A DNA stretch of 14,489 bases from Desulfobacula sp. (lineage in GTDB: Bacteria > Desulfobacterota > Desulfobacteria > Desulfobacterales > Desulfobacteraceae). Location of the stretch: the NCBI GenBank assembly GCA_027858355.1, contig JAQICW010000717.1, positions 1-14,489 of the forward strand. Reading direction: 5' to 3'. The notes beneath the pieces are model-generated. The model ran no database searches. It saw only the letters and a program-made list of their open reading frames with translations, and was not told the DNA's origin. Both the position numbers and the translations under genes were made by a program. This document shows positions 1 through 7,042 of this stretch, in pieces (the stretch's first letter is position 1; the number at the start of each line of letters is the position of its first letter).

Positions 1-146
1 TAATTAAGCTGCCAGACTCTTTGGGCATACTTTCAGAAAAATTTCTTATAAGGCTGAAAAATATGCTATCCTCTATAAAGATTACAGATAGCTTGAAAAC
101 CAGGGCGATTACAATTATAAGAGTGCAACAATGTCGGAGACGATAA
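1..146 (+). CDS. Possible 3' end of an upstream gene (weak)
   Basis: One plus-strand frame is open from the left edge to a TAA at 144-146. It gives about 47 residues, including Leu-Pro-Asp-Ser-Leu-Gly-Ile-Leu near the start and a basic tail ending Cys-Arg-Arg-Arg. No start is visible and I recognise no family. A neighbouring frame is also fairly open but is broken by a stop near position 89, so the stretch could equally be non-coding or a decayed remnant. No terminator hairpin follows the stop. This is only a candidate. Confidence 0.2.
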   Translation, partial: IKLPDSLGILSEKFLIRLKNMLSSIKITDSLKTRAITIIRVQQCRRR

Positions 147-177
147 AAAACTATGTACCAGGATAACCTTAATAATC

Positions 178-218
178 AATTAACTCAACTTTCATAAGTT
201 GCCAGATTTGAGTTAATT
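178..218. promoter_or_regulatory. 11-bp perfect inverted repeat upstream of the efflux operon (possible operator)
   Basis: The arms AATTAACTCAA (178-188) and TTGAGTTAATT (208-218) are exact reverse complements separated by 19 bases. A smaller inverted repeat, AACTT-TCAT-AAGTT (187-200), overlaps the left arm, so two competing hairpins or one two-half-site operator are possible. The right arm ends 22 bases before the ATG at 241. There is no T run after it, so it is not an intrinsic terminator. Its position suits a repressor or activator site for the pump operon, but no regulator gene lies in the window. I found no convincing -35/-10 pair here. Confidence 0.45.
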
Positions 219-240
219 AAGAAACAAAAACAGTGGGGCT

Positions 241-1362
241 ATGAAAAAAAAATTTTTGTTCATATTTCTATTTTTGACCTTGTTTGTCTGTTTCGCCTGT
301 GAAAACGATAAAATACAGCCGGGATTTTCAGGAGATGATACAGCCAGAAAGGATTTTGATCTTGAAAATATAACCACCGTGGAAAAACAGGAAATCACCC
401 AGATGTATGAAGCTGTGGGAACCATCCGGCCGCTGACAGAATCTATAATTGAATCACAGATAAGCGCACAGGTTTTAAAGGTCTCTATCGTTCCAGGTAT
501 GGCTGTAAAAAAAGGACAACTTCTTATCCAGCTTGATGCAAGAAGGCTTGCAACCCAGCACAAACAATCACAGGAAGGGCTGGTCGTTGCAAAAAACAGT
601 CTAAAACAGACCTATAAATCCATGGATGAAGCTAAGGCCGACCTTGACCAGGCAGAAGCCGCGTACAATAGAACAAAAAAACTCTTTGAATCAGGTATTG
701 TAACATCTCAAAACCTGGAAATTGACAAATCAAAATTTCTTCAGGCAAAAGCGCGGCTTGAAAAATCCCAGGAAATGGAAGCCTCGGCAAAAGCATCCAT
801 CAGACAGGCACAGGAAATTGTTAAAGAGGCCCAAATTGCTCTTGGCTATTCTGAAATCACCTCTCCTGCAACGGGTGTTGTGGCCCAGAGAATGATTGAC
901 CCGGGAGATCTTGCCGTACCTGGAAAACCGCTTTTAATTATCCAGACCAGCGGCTCCTTAAGGCTTGAGGCCAATGTAAGGGAAGGATTGATCAGCCGCG
1001 TCATTCTGGGAAATGAGTATTCCGTTAAAATTAAAACTCTGGGGAAAACCGTGCCGTCGAAAATTGAAGAAATAGTACCCTATGCTGATCCAGCCACACG
1101 GACCTTCCTGGTAAAGGCAGCCTTGCCAGATACACCCGGCATTTATCCAGGGATGTTTGGAAGACTTCTTATCCCAGTTGCAAAAGACAAGACCCTTCTC
1201 ATTCCGCAAAAAGCAGTTATGCTTGTGGGCCAGCTTGAGCAGGTCTATGTAAAAAAAGATAACTCCTGGCAATCCGTTTATATCAAAACAGGAAAAAAGT
1301 TTGGTGAAAAAATTGAAGTGCTTACAGGGCTTACGGGAAATGAAACCATAGGATACAAATAA
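241..1362 (+). CDS. RND efflux membrane fusion protein (HlyD/AcrA type), probable lipoprotein
   Basis: This 373-residue protein would be the periplasmic adaptor joining the downstream RND permease to an outer-membrane channel. Residues 1-19 are a basic-hydrophobic signal sequence ending Phe-Ala-Cys20, a near-lipobox, so lipid anchoring at Cys20 is likely though position -3 is a non-standard Cys. The usual adaptor order follows: first lipoyl half (about 72-100, with Val-Pro-Gly-Met-Ala-Val-Lys-Lys-Gly), a charged coiled-coil hairpin (about 102-198), second lipoyl half (about 200-235, Tyr-Ser-Glu-Ile-Thr-Ser-Pro), a beta-barrel (about 240-312) and a short membrane-proximal region. The chain stops right after the Gly-Leu-Thr-Gly-Asn-Glu-Thr segment, where relatives usually run a little further. 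The ribosome site is weak (GGGG close to the ATG). The next gene starts two bases after the stop, implying coupled translation. Substrate unknown. Confidence 0.9.
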   Translation: MKKKFLFIFLFLTLFVCFACENDKIQPGFSGDDTARKDFDLENITTVEKQEITQMYEAVGTIRPLTESIIESQISAQVLKVSIVPGMAVKKGQLLIQLDARRLATQHKQSQEGLVVAKNSLKQTYKSMDEAKADLDQAEAAYNRTKKLFESGIVTSQNLEIDKSKFLQAKARLEKSQEMEASAKASIRQAQEIVKEAQIALGYSEITSPATGVVAQRMIDPGDLAVPGKPLLIIQTSGSLRLEANVREGLISRVILGNEYSVKIKTLGKTVPSKIEEIVPYADPATRTFLVKAALPDTPGIYPGMFGRLLIPVAKDKTLLIPQKAVMLVGQLEQVYVKKDNSWQSVYIKTGKKFGEKIEVLTGLTGNETIGYK

Positions 1363-1364
1363 GC

Positions 1365-4300
1365 ATGGCTGAAAAAAAAATTTCCATTCTTACCCATATT
1401 GTAAAACTTTTTATAACCTCCCAGCTGTCTATTATGCTGATCATTATTTCCCTGGTCCTGGGAGCATTCAGTATCTATATCACCCCAAAGGAAGAAGAAC
1501 CCCAGATCGTTGTCCCCATGGCAGATATCTATGTGGAAGCGCCGGGTGCAAGCCCTGGAGAAATAGAAAAACTTGTGGCAACACCCCTTGAAAAACTTCT
1601 ATGGGAACTTGACGGGGTTGAGTATGTATATTCCATGTCCACAAAAGAAAAAGCCATTGTCACTGTCCGGTTTTTTGTTGGCGAAGACAGGGAAAACTCT
1701 CTTGTAAAACTTCACAACAAAATCCAGATGAATCTTGACAGGGTGCCGCCCATAGTTACCAGCTGGCTGATCAAGCCCATTGAAATAGACGATGTTCCTA
1801 TTTTAAATCTCACCCTTTATTCAGACAGATACAGCGATCATGAACTTCAAAGGGTAGGAGAAGAAATGATAGCAAGACTGTCAAGACTTAAAAATATTTC
1901 CAGGTCTTCTATTTATGGCGGAAGAAAAAGAGAAATCCGGGTTGAGCTTGATCCATTAAGGATGAAGGGATTTGGCGTTTCAATACTGGAGATTCAACAG
2001 GCGCTTCAAGGGGCTGATGTATCCACTCAGGCTGGCAATTTTAACAAAAACAATACCCAGATCACCATTACCAGCAGTTCCTTTTTAACTTCTGTTGACG
2101 AACTTAAAGCCCTTGTGATATCGGGAAGGCAATCAAAACCAGTCTATCTGGAAGATGTTGCAACTATCATTGACGGCCCAAAAGAGGCAGATTCCTATAC
2201 CAGGATCGGATTTTCCAATTTTTATAAAAACTCTAACAATATACAATCTGACAAGCCATTGTCTTTCCCTTGTGTAACCCTGGCGTTTTCAAAGAAAAAG
2301 GGAACCAATGCCGTCAAAGTGGCCCAGCATATCCTTGATGAGGTAGAAAAACTTAAGAGCACCATCATTCCTGACGGTATCCAAATGGAAATCACCAGAA
2401 ACTATGGAAAGACAGCCCAGGCCAAGGTCAATGAACTTTTAAAGTCCCTTGGCTTTGCCATTGTTTCCGTTGTCATCCTTCTGGCCTTTACCCTGGGATG
2501 GCGGGAAGCCTGTGTGGTGGCCATAGCAGTTCCCATATCGTTTTCGCTGGCCCTTTTTATGAACTATCTTTTAGGATATACCATCAACCGAGTCACCCTG
2601 TTTGCCCTTATTCTCTCTTTAGGGCTGGTGGTGGATGATCCCATCACAAATGTGGACAATATCCAGCGGCATATTAAAGAAAAAATTTTCATGCCCTTTG
2701 AGGCAACTCTTTATGCCGTCCAGGAAGTATTGCCCCCCGTAATCATGTCAACCATTGCCATTATTGTCTGTTTTACACCCCTATATTTTATTACGGGTAT
2801 GATGGGTCCCTACATGGCTCCCATGGCCATCAATGTGCCCTTGACAGTTGCTTTTTCAACTGTGTGTGCCCTGACCATTGTTCCCTGGATCTCCTATAAG
2901 CTGTTAAAGGGCGTTAAAGAAAAACCCGAAAAAAAAGAATCAAAGAAGTATCTGACCAGATTTTACAAAGCTCTTTTGAAACCCTTTCTGAACAAATCAT
3001 ACATGCGGATCATATTATTCATTGGGATCATACTCCTTTTGATCGGATCATGTGCCCTTGGGGTATTCAGGCTTGTGCCGTTGAAACTTTTACCCTTTGA
3101 CAATAAAAACGAATTCCAGATTGTAATTGATATGCCCGAAGGGACATCCCTTGAATATACTGACCGCGTGGTCCGGGAATTTGAAAACTATCTTTCCACC
3201 GTCAACGAAGTCATAAGTTTTGTCTCCTTTACCGGCATCGCGTCTCCAATGGATTTTAATGGCATGGTCCGGCACTATTTTATCCGTAAGGGAAGCCACC
3301 TGGCTGATATTCGGATTAACCTGGCCCATAAATCAGACAGACAACAGCAAAGCCATACCATCCTTTTGCGCATTCGAAAAGATCTTGAAAAAATTGCAAA
3401 AGATAACAACGCCCAGATCCAGCTGGTGGAAGTACCGCCTGGGCCACCTGTTCTGTCTACCCTTGTGGCTGAAATATATGGCAGCCATGACAAAAGTTAT
3501 GAAGAGCTTTTACAAGGTGCCCAATATGTTAAAACCATCATGGAGCAGGAGCCCAATGTTGCAGATATAAAAATCATGTCGGAAAAAAACAGTCAAAGAA
3601 TGGACATAATTGTTGACAGGGAAAAAGCTGCCCTACACGGAATTGATACAAAAACCATTCTTGATGCCCTGAAAACTGCCGTGGGAGGCATAACCCCGGC
3701 AAGTCTTCACTTGGACCCGGAAAGAAACCCCCTCTGGATAAAGCTTATTCTGCCCCGGGACAAACGCTCTGACATGATATCCATTTCCCAAATTCCCATA
3801 AGATCTTCTTTGGGCAAAATGATTCCTTTGGCTGAGCTAGTTCATGTTGTGGAAACTCAAAACAAAAAACCTATTTACCATAAAAACCTTGAGCCCGTTG
3901 TATATGTGGTTGGAGAAATGACGGGCAGAGCACCTGGAGAAGCCGTACTGGATATGATGAAAAAGCTGAAACACAACCCGGCCCAAAATGGTATTCGTGT
4001 CAACTGGGCAGGAGAAGGCGAATGGAAAATTACTCTAAGGGTTTTCAGGGATATGGGGCTTGCCTTTGCAGCAGCTCTTTTTGGCATCTATTTTATTCTG
4101 GTGATCAATACAGGTTCTTATTTTATGCCCATGTTAATCATGATGGCTATTCCCTTAACCATTCTGGGGATTATGCCGGGATTTTTTATTTTAAACCTGT
4201 TCACCAAGAGTGTAAGCGGTTTTAGTGATCCTGTCTTTTTTACGGCCACAAGCATGATCGGCATGATCGCCCTTGGCGGTATTGTAATCCGAAATTCACT

Positions 4301-4562
4301 GGTATTGATTGAGTTTATTCAGGATTCCATAAAAAAAGGCCTTCCATTCAAGGATGCCATTTTAATCAGCGGAGTTGTCAGGATGCGGCCCATTTTATTA
4401 ACGGCTTTAACGACTGCCATCGGGGCCTTTCCCATCACCTTTGACCCGGTATTCTCAGGGCTGGCATGGGCATTGATCTTCGGCCTTTTTGCCTCTACCC
4501 TGTTTACACTTTTGGTGATCCCCGTCACCTATTATGCAATTTATAAAAAAAACTATGAATAA
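1365..4562 (+). CDS. RND-family efflux permease (inner-membrane proton antiporter)
   Basis: At 1065 residues this is a full-length resistance-nodulation-division permease, which drives export across the envelope using proton influx. It has the duplicated RND plan: TM1 at about 15-35, a first porter region, TM2-6 at about 358-520, TM7 near 545-570, a second porter region, and TM8-12 from about 895 to 1060. The TM4 proton-relay pair is Asp424-Asp425 in Gly-Leu-Val-Val-Asp-Asp-Pro. In TM10 the position held by Lys in AcrB appears to be Arg976 (Val-Ile-Arg-Asn-Ser), which I believe also occurs in other branches of the family. The phrase Ile-Asp-Asp-Val-Pro-Ile near 140 marks the drug-type rather than heavy-metal branch, but the cargo cannot be read from sequence. 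No ribosome site is evident before the ATG, so translation probably continues from the adaptor gene. No TolC-like channel gene is nearby, so the channel must be encoded elsewhere. Confidence 0.93.
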   Translation: MAEKKISILTHIVKLFITSQLSIMLIIISLVLGAFSIYITPKEEEPQIVVPMADIYVEAPGASPGEIEKLVATPLEKLLWELDGVEYVYSMSTKEKAIVTVRFFVGEDRENSLVKLHNKIQMNLDRVPPIVTSWLIKPIEIDDVPILNLTLYSDRYSDHELQRVGEEMIARLSRLKNISRSSIYGGRKREIRVELDPLRMKGFGVSILEIQQALQGADVSTQAGNFNKNNTQITITSSSFLTSVDELKALVISGRQSKPVYLEDVATIIDGPKEADSYTRIGFSNFYKNSNNIQSDKPLSFPCVTLAFSKKKGTNAVKVAQHILDEVEKLKSTIIPDGIQMEITRNYGKTAQAKVNELLKSLGFAIVSVVILLAFTLGWREACVVAIAVPISFSLALFMNYLLGYTINRVTLFALILSLGLVVDDPITNVDNIQRHIKEKIFMPFEATLYAVQEVLPPVIMSTIAIIVCFTPLYFITGMMGPYMAPMAINVPLTVAFSTVCALTIVPWISYKLLKGVKEKPEKKESKKYLTRFYKALLKPFLNKSYMRIILFIGIILLLIGSCALGVFRLVPLKLLPFDNKNEFQIVIDMPEGTSLEYTDRVVREFENYLSTVNEVISFVSFTGIASPMDFNGMVRHYFIRKGSHLADIRINLAHKSDRQQQSHTILLRIRKDLEKIAKDNNAQIQLVEVPPGPPVLSTLVAEIYGSHDKSYEELLQGAQYVKTIMEQEPNVADIKIMSEKNSQRMDIIVDREKAALHGIDTKTILDALKTAVGGITPASLHLDPERNPLWIKLILPRDKRSDMISISQIPIRSSLGKMIPLAELVHVVETQNKKPIYHKNLEPVVYVVGEMTGRAPGEAVLDMMKKLKHNPAQNGIRVNWAGEGEWKITLRVFRDMGLAFAAALFGIYFILVINTGSYFMPMLIMMAIPLTILGIMPGFFILNLFTKSVSGFSDPVFFTATSMIGMIALGGIVIRNSLVLIEFIQDSIKKGLPFKDAILISGVVRMRPILLTALTTAIGAFPITFDPVFSGLAWALIFGLFASTLFTLLVIPVTYYAIYKKNYE

Positions 4563-4569
4563 TAAAAGA

Positions 4570-4665
4570 ATGAGTCTGTTAAAAATCAAAAGTTCTGGGG
4601 TATTACTTGCCTTTTTTAATATAGTTTTCTATATCTGTCTTAAGATTAAGGGGGGAAATCCATGA
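4570..4665 (+). CDS. Possible 31-residue hydrophobic peptide (unproven small ORF)
   Basis: An ATG seven bases after the permease stop opens a 31-codon frame. It has a basic start (Lys-Ile-Lys), a hydrophobic middle of about 14 residues (Val-Leu-Leu-Ala-Phe-Phe through Ile-Cys-Leu) and a Lys-Ile-Lys-Gly-Gly end. Its TGA overlaps the next gene's ATG as ATGA, the geometry of translational coupling. Only a weak purine run (AAAAG) precedes the start. Small single-span partners of RND pumps are known (AcrZ in E. coli), but I see no sequence likeness and the frame may be open by chance, since the leader of the next gene must occupy this space anyway. Confidence 0.25.
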   Translation: MSLLKIKSSGVLLAFFNIVFYICLKIKGGNP

Positions 4666-5216
4666 AGAAAATTTTCATCGTCGCGATATTGCTTTTGTTC
4701 GGCGCTATTTCTGTATGGGGTTTAGATACTGAAAAAACTGATGGATTAGCCGAACATGTGAATGCCTATTCAGAGGAACAAAAAAAGATTTTTAGACAAA
4801 GGATCCCATCCATTGCAAAACAATTTATTGGCATCCCCTATAAGCTTGGAGGAAATCCCCCAGAATCAGGAACCTCTGACAATTCAAACCTGTTCTTTTC
4901 CATTTACACTTTAGCTGCCCAAAAGGCAGGGTTATCTTATAAAGAATATATGCCCATGAAATATTTTTTACGCAACATAAGGGAAGTGGGTGAAAAAGAT
5001 CTTAAAAATGGAGACCTCATCGTTCTCAACGATGATCATGCGGCTATGATTTATCAAGTTGAAAATACAGGGAAAATTTATTTAATCTATGCATCGGAAA
5101 AGAGACAGCAGGTTTTATCCTTTAACAGTGATAATATTGTATTTCAAGTTTACTGGCTGGAAAATCTCAAGGGCTTTTTCAGGCTGTCAGATATAATGCT
5201 GGCGCCAGCTAATTGA
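4662..5216 (+). CDS. Exported NlpC/P60-like protein lacking the catalytic cysteine
   Basis: The 184-residue product starts with a signal peptide (hydrophobic 4-17, likely cleavage near Gly20) and should be periplasmic. Residues about 48-166 follow the NlpC/P60 cell-wall peptidase pattern: Ala-Lys-Gln-Phe-Ile-Gly-Ile-Pro-Tyr with Gly-Gly at 63-64, then the nucleophile segment, a Gly-Asp-Leu at 117-119, and a His126 start of a beta-strand. The usual Asp-Cys-Ser-Gly is Asp73-Asn74-Ser75-Asn76, and the whole protein has no cysteine. The third polar catalytic position, normally His in Ile-His-Ala, appears to be Tyr143. Hydrolase activity is therefore unlikely; a binding, scaffold or inhibitor role is more plausible. 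A strong AAGGGGGG ribosome site (4648-4655) supports the start. It sits between the pump genes and a phospholipid enzyme on the same strand. The family call rests on motif reading, not a database search. Confidence 0.7.
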   Translation: MKKIFIVAILLLFGAISVWGLDTEKTDGLAEHVNAYSEEQKKIFRQRIPSIAKQFIGIPYKLGGNPPESGTSDNSNLFFSIYTLAAQKAGLSYKEYMPMKYFLRNIREVGEKDLKNGDLIVLNDDHAAMIYQVENTGKIYLIYASEKRQQVLSFNSDNIVFQVYWLENLKGFFRLSDIMLAPAN

Positions 5217-5254
5217 TGAAGAAAAAAATTTATTTAATCAATTGAGACCATAAA

Positions 5255-6553
5255 ATGGAAAGATTTTTTGTTATTGTTGTTTCCGCTGCTATTGGAACGG
5301 CTTTTTTCTTCTGGCTTTCACAGGCTGTTAAAAAGCAATCTATGCAAGACTATATCCTGTCACACCAGTGGCTTTTGCACCCTAACGCAATTTGCTACTG
5401 GCGGACAGCCATGGCTGCCCTGGGCTTTATACTTTACTTTTTTACCCCTTATCAATCCATTGCTATATTTATATTCACCTTTGCAGCAATCCTTGATGGC
5501 GCTGACGGTGTTGTGGCAAGAGGATGCAATCTTTCGTCCCTCTGGGGAGAATGGCTGGATCCCATGTGTGACAAATTGACCTATTTGCCACCTTTGATTG
5601 GATTTGCCTATGCAGGAATTATATCAATAGAATTGGTATGGACCCTTGTGGTTATTGAATTTGTTGGCCAGTTTTTTGCCCGGCGGATTTTGACCTGGAT
5701 CAGATTTTCCGGAGCTGCCAATAATTTTGGAAAAATAAAGGCCATTATCTGCTTTGGCCTTGTTATTTTATGTGCATTGATGGAGAAAAACCAGGGATTA
5801 ATAAACATTGTTGATGAAGTGCTCATAGCCTGTATTATACTTTCATCTGCATCTATGATCTTTAAATTTATCCCCAACCGGCTCTATGCAGATATCCTTT
5901 CAGGACTTAATTTTATTTGTGGTGTGACCAGCCTTATCCTGACCTATAATCGTTATTTTGCCTGGGCAATTTGTATCATTATCGTCGGGCAATTGTTTGA
6001 TTTGTTTGATGGCCGTATGGCTCTAAAGCATGGCGGAACCAAATATGGTCCTTATTTGGATGATATTGCTGATTTTGTCAGCTTTGGGCTGGCACCAGCC
6101 TATGTGATTGTGCAAAAAGGCGGTTCATTAGCCTGGTATGTCGGTGGTCTCTTTATTCTTGGGGTTGCATTTCGCCTTGTCCGGTTTATTTCGATAGATA
6201 AAAAGCGGACCGACCTTCCTGAGGGTATATTCAACGGACTTCCAAGCCCTGCGGGAGCGTTGATCGTTCTTGGTGCCTCTCTTATTGCAACTCCAGGCAT
6301 ATTGTGGGGAATGACCTGTGTCTCTGTCGGCTTAATGGTGAGTCATATCCTGTTTGCCCATTTTGGACGGGTGATCCTCAAGCAGATCCCTAAACCTGTA
6401 TTTTTTATGCTCAGTGCATCAATTATCCTTATGCTTTCTTTTATTTTAAAAACAAAAAATGTCCAGATGTTTGGATATCTGATTCTGGGTTCCGTTCTTG
6501 TCTATATGATTGCAGGCAGGAAGTGGGTAAGGACCTCCCCTTTAAGGCTTTAA
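5255..6553 (+). CDS. Fused double CDP-alcohol phosphatidyltransferase (PgsA-like plus PssA-like)
   Basis: This 432-residue polytopic membrane protein holds two copies of the CDP-alcohol phosphatidyltransferase catalytic motif; these enzymes move a phosphatidyl group from CDP-diacylglycerol to an alcohol. Copy 1 is complete: Asp81, Asp84-Gly85, Ala88-Arg89, Gly98, Asp102, Asp106. Its His-Pro-Asn lead-in (42-44) and Asp-Pro...Asp-Lys ending resemble phosphatidylglycerophosphate synthase. Copy 2 has Asp249, Asp252-Gly253, Ala256, Gly265, Asp269 and Asp273, then Ser-Phe-Gly-Leu-Ala-Pro-Ala, a Phe-Arg-Leu-Val-Arg-Phe strip (306-311) and Asn-Gly-Leu-Pro-Ser-Pro-Ala-Gly (327-334), all typical of phosphatidylserine synthase. 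In copy 2 the motif Arg is Leu257 and the Ala-to-Gly gap is one residue short. Single-domain enzymes are usually about 180-260 residues, so this length fits a fusion. The start is preceded by only a weak GAG site 38 bases after the previous stop. The 3' end overlaps the convergent hydratase gene by 12 bases. True alcohol acceptors are not known. Confidence 0.85.
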   Translation: MERFFVIVVSAAIGTAFFFWLSQAVKKQSMQDYILSHQWLLHPNAICYWRTAMAALGFILYFFTPYQSIAIFIFTFAAILDGADGVVARGCNLSSLWGEWLDPMCDKLTYLPPLIGFAYAGIISIELVWTLVVIEFVGQFFARRILTWIRFSGAANNFGKIKAIICFGLVILCALMEKNQGLINIVDEVLIACIILSSASMIFKFIPNRLYADILSGLNFICGVTSLILTYNRYFAWAICIIIVGQLFDLFDGRMALKHGGTKYGPYLDDIADFVSFGLAPAYVIVQKGGSLAWYVGGLFILGVAFRLVRFISIDKKRTDLPEGIFNGLPSPAGALIVLGASLIATPGILWGMTCVSVGLMVSHILFAHFGRVILKQIPKPVFFMLSASIILMLSFILKTKNVQMFGYLILGSVLVYMIAGRKWVRTSPLRL

Positions 6554-7042
6554 GGGATAGCTTTCCTCTGTCAGTTGATTGGTTGGATCACCCTCTTTTA
6601 CCATGGTTCTTAGGATGGCTTTTTCTTTTTCCATTGGCAGACGGCCTGTCATATGGGCAGAACAAACCTGTATTTTATCCTGGTTTATGAAAACAGCTTC
6701 AGCTTCTGCCCGGCTATTTTTTTGGATTTTGGTTATGGTTACACTGCATTGGATGGTATCTCCAAAATATACAGGATAAATAAACTTAAAATTCATGCCA
6801 GTGGCAAGCCAGCCCACCTGGCCGCCAAATTCGCAGAGCATTGACCCGACCAGAAGGCCGTGGCAGATAAGCTCCTTAAAGCCTTTTTCCTTTGTCCAGC
6901 GCTCATCATAATGAACCGGATTGTAATCCCTTGTCATATCACCGAATAAAAGGGTTTCTTTTTTTGTAAACCGCCTTTGATATATAAAGGAATCTCCTGG
7001 TTTAAGACCATTGATTGCTTTTAAGCGAATCGGGTTTGCCAT
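6542..7042 (-). CDS. MaoC-like hot-dog-fold (R)-enoyl-CoA hydratase family protein
   Basis: The 166-residue protein matches the MaoC dehydratase family, which hydrates or dehydrates acyl-thioesters in fatty-acid or related pathways in the cytoplasm. The catalytic signature is Asp39-Tyr-Asn-Pro-Val-His44 (the Asp-x4-His spacing of PhaJ-type hydratases), followed by Cys-His61-Gly-Leu-Leu in the hot-dog helix and a Phe-Ile-Tyr-Pro-Val-Tyr-Phe-Gly-Asp strand (87-95). Length is right for a single-domain member. AGGA sits about seven bases upstream of the start, inside the end of the preceding peptidase gene, with which it overlaps by 22 bases; the two are probably translated together. The substrate cannot be read from sequence; transcription-factor-like or thioesterase roles are unlikely given the intact Asp/His pair. 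Confidence 0.85.
   Translation of the reverse strand: MANPIRLKAINGLKPGDSFIYQRRFTKKETLLFGDMTRDYNPVHYDERWTKEKGFKELICHGLLVGSMLCEFGGQVGWLATGMNFKFIYPVYFGDTIQCSVTITKIQKNSRAEAEAVFINQDKIQVCSAHMTGRLPMEKEKAILRTMVKEGDPTNQLTEESYPLKP

Noticed and set aside
213..563. Minus-strand open frame opposite the adaptor gene (and the many similar ones inside the permease, PFOR and aminotransferase)
   Set aside because: Shadows of confidently assigned genes: no ribosome sites, no family features.
4563..4661. Terminator between the permease and the NlpC/P60-like gene
   Set aside because: Only a weak 5-bp repeat (CTTAA-GA-TTAAG) precedes the ribosome site and no stem with T-run is present.
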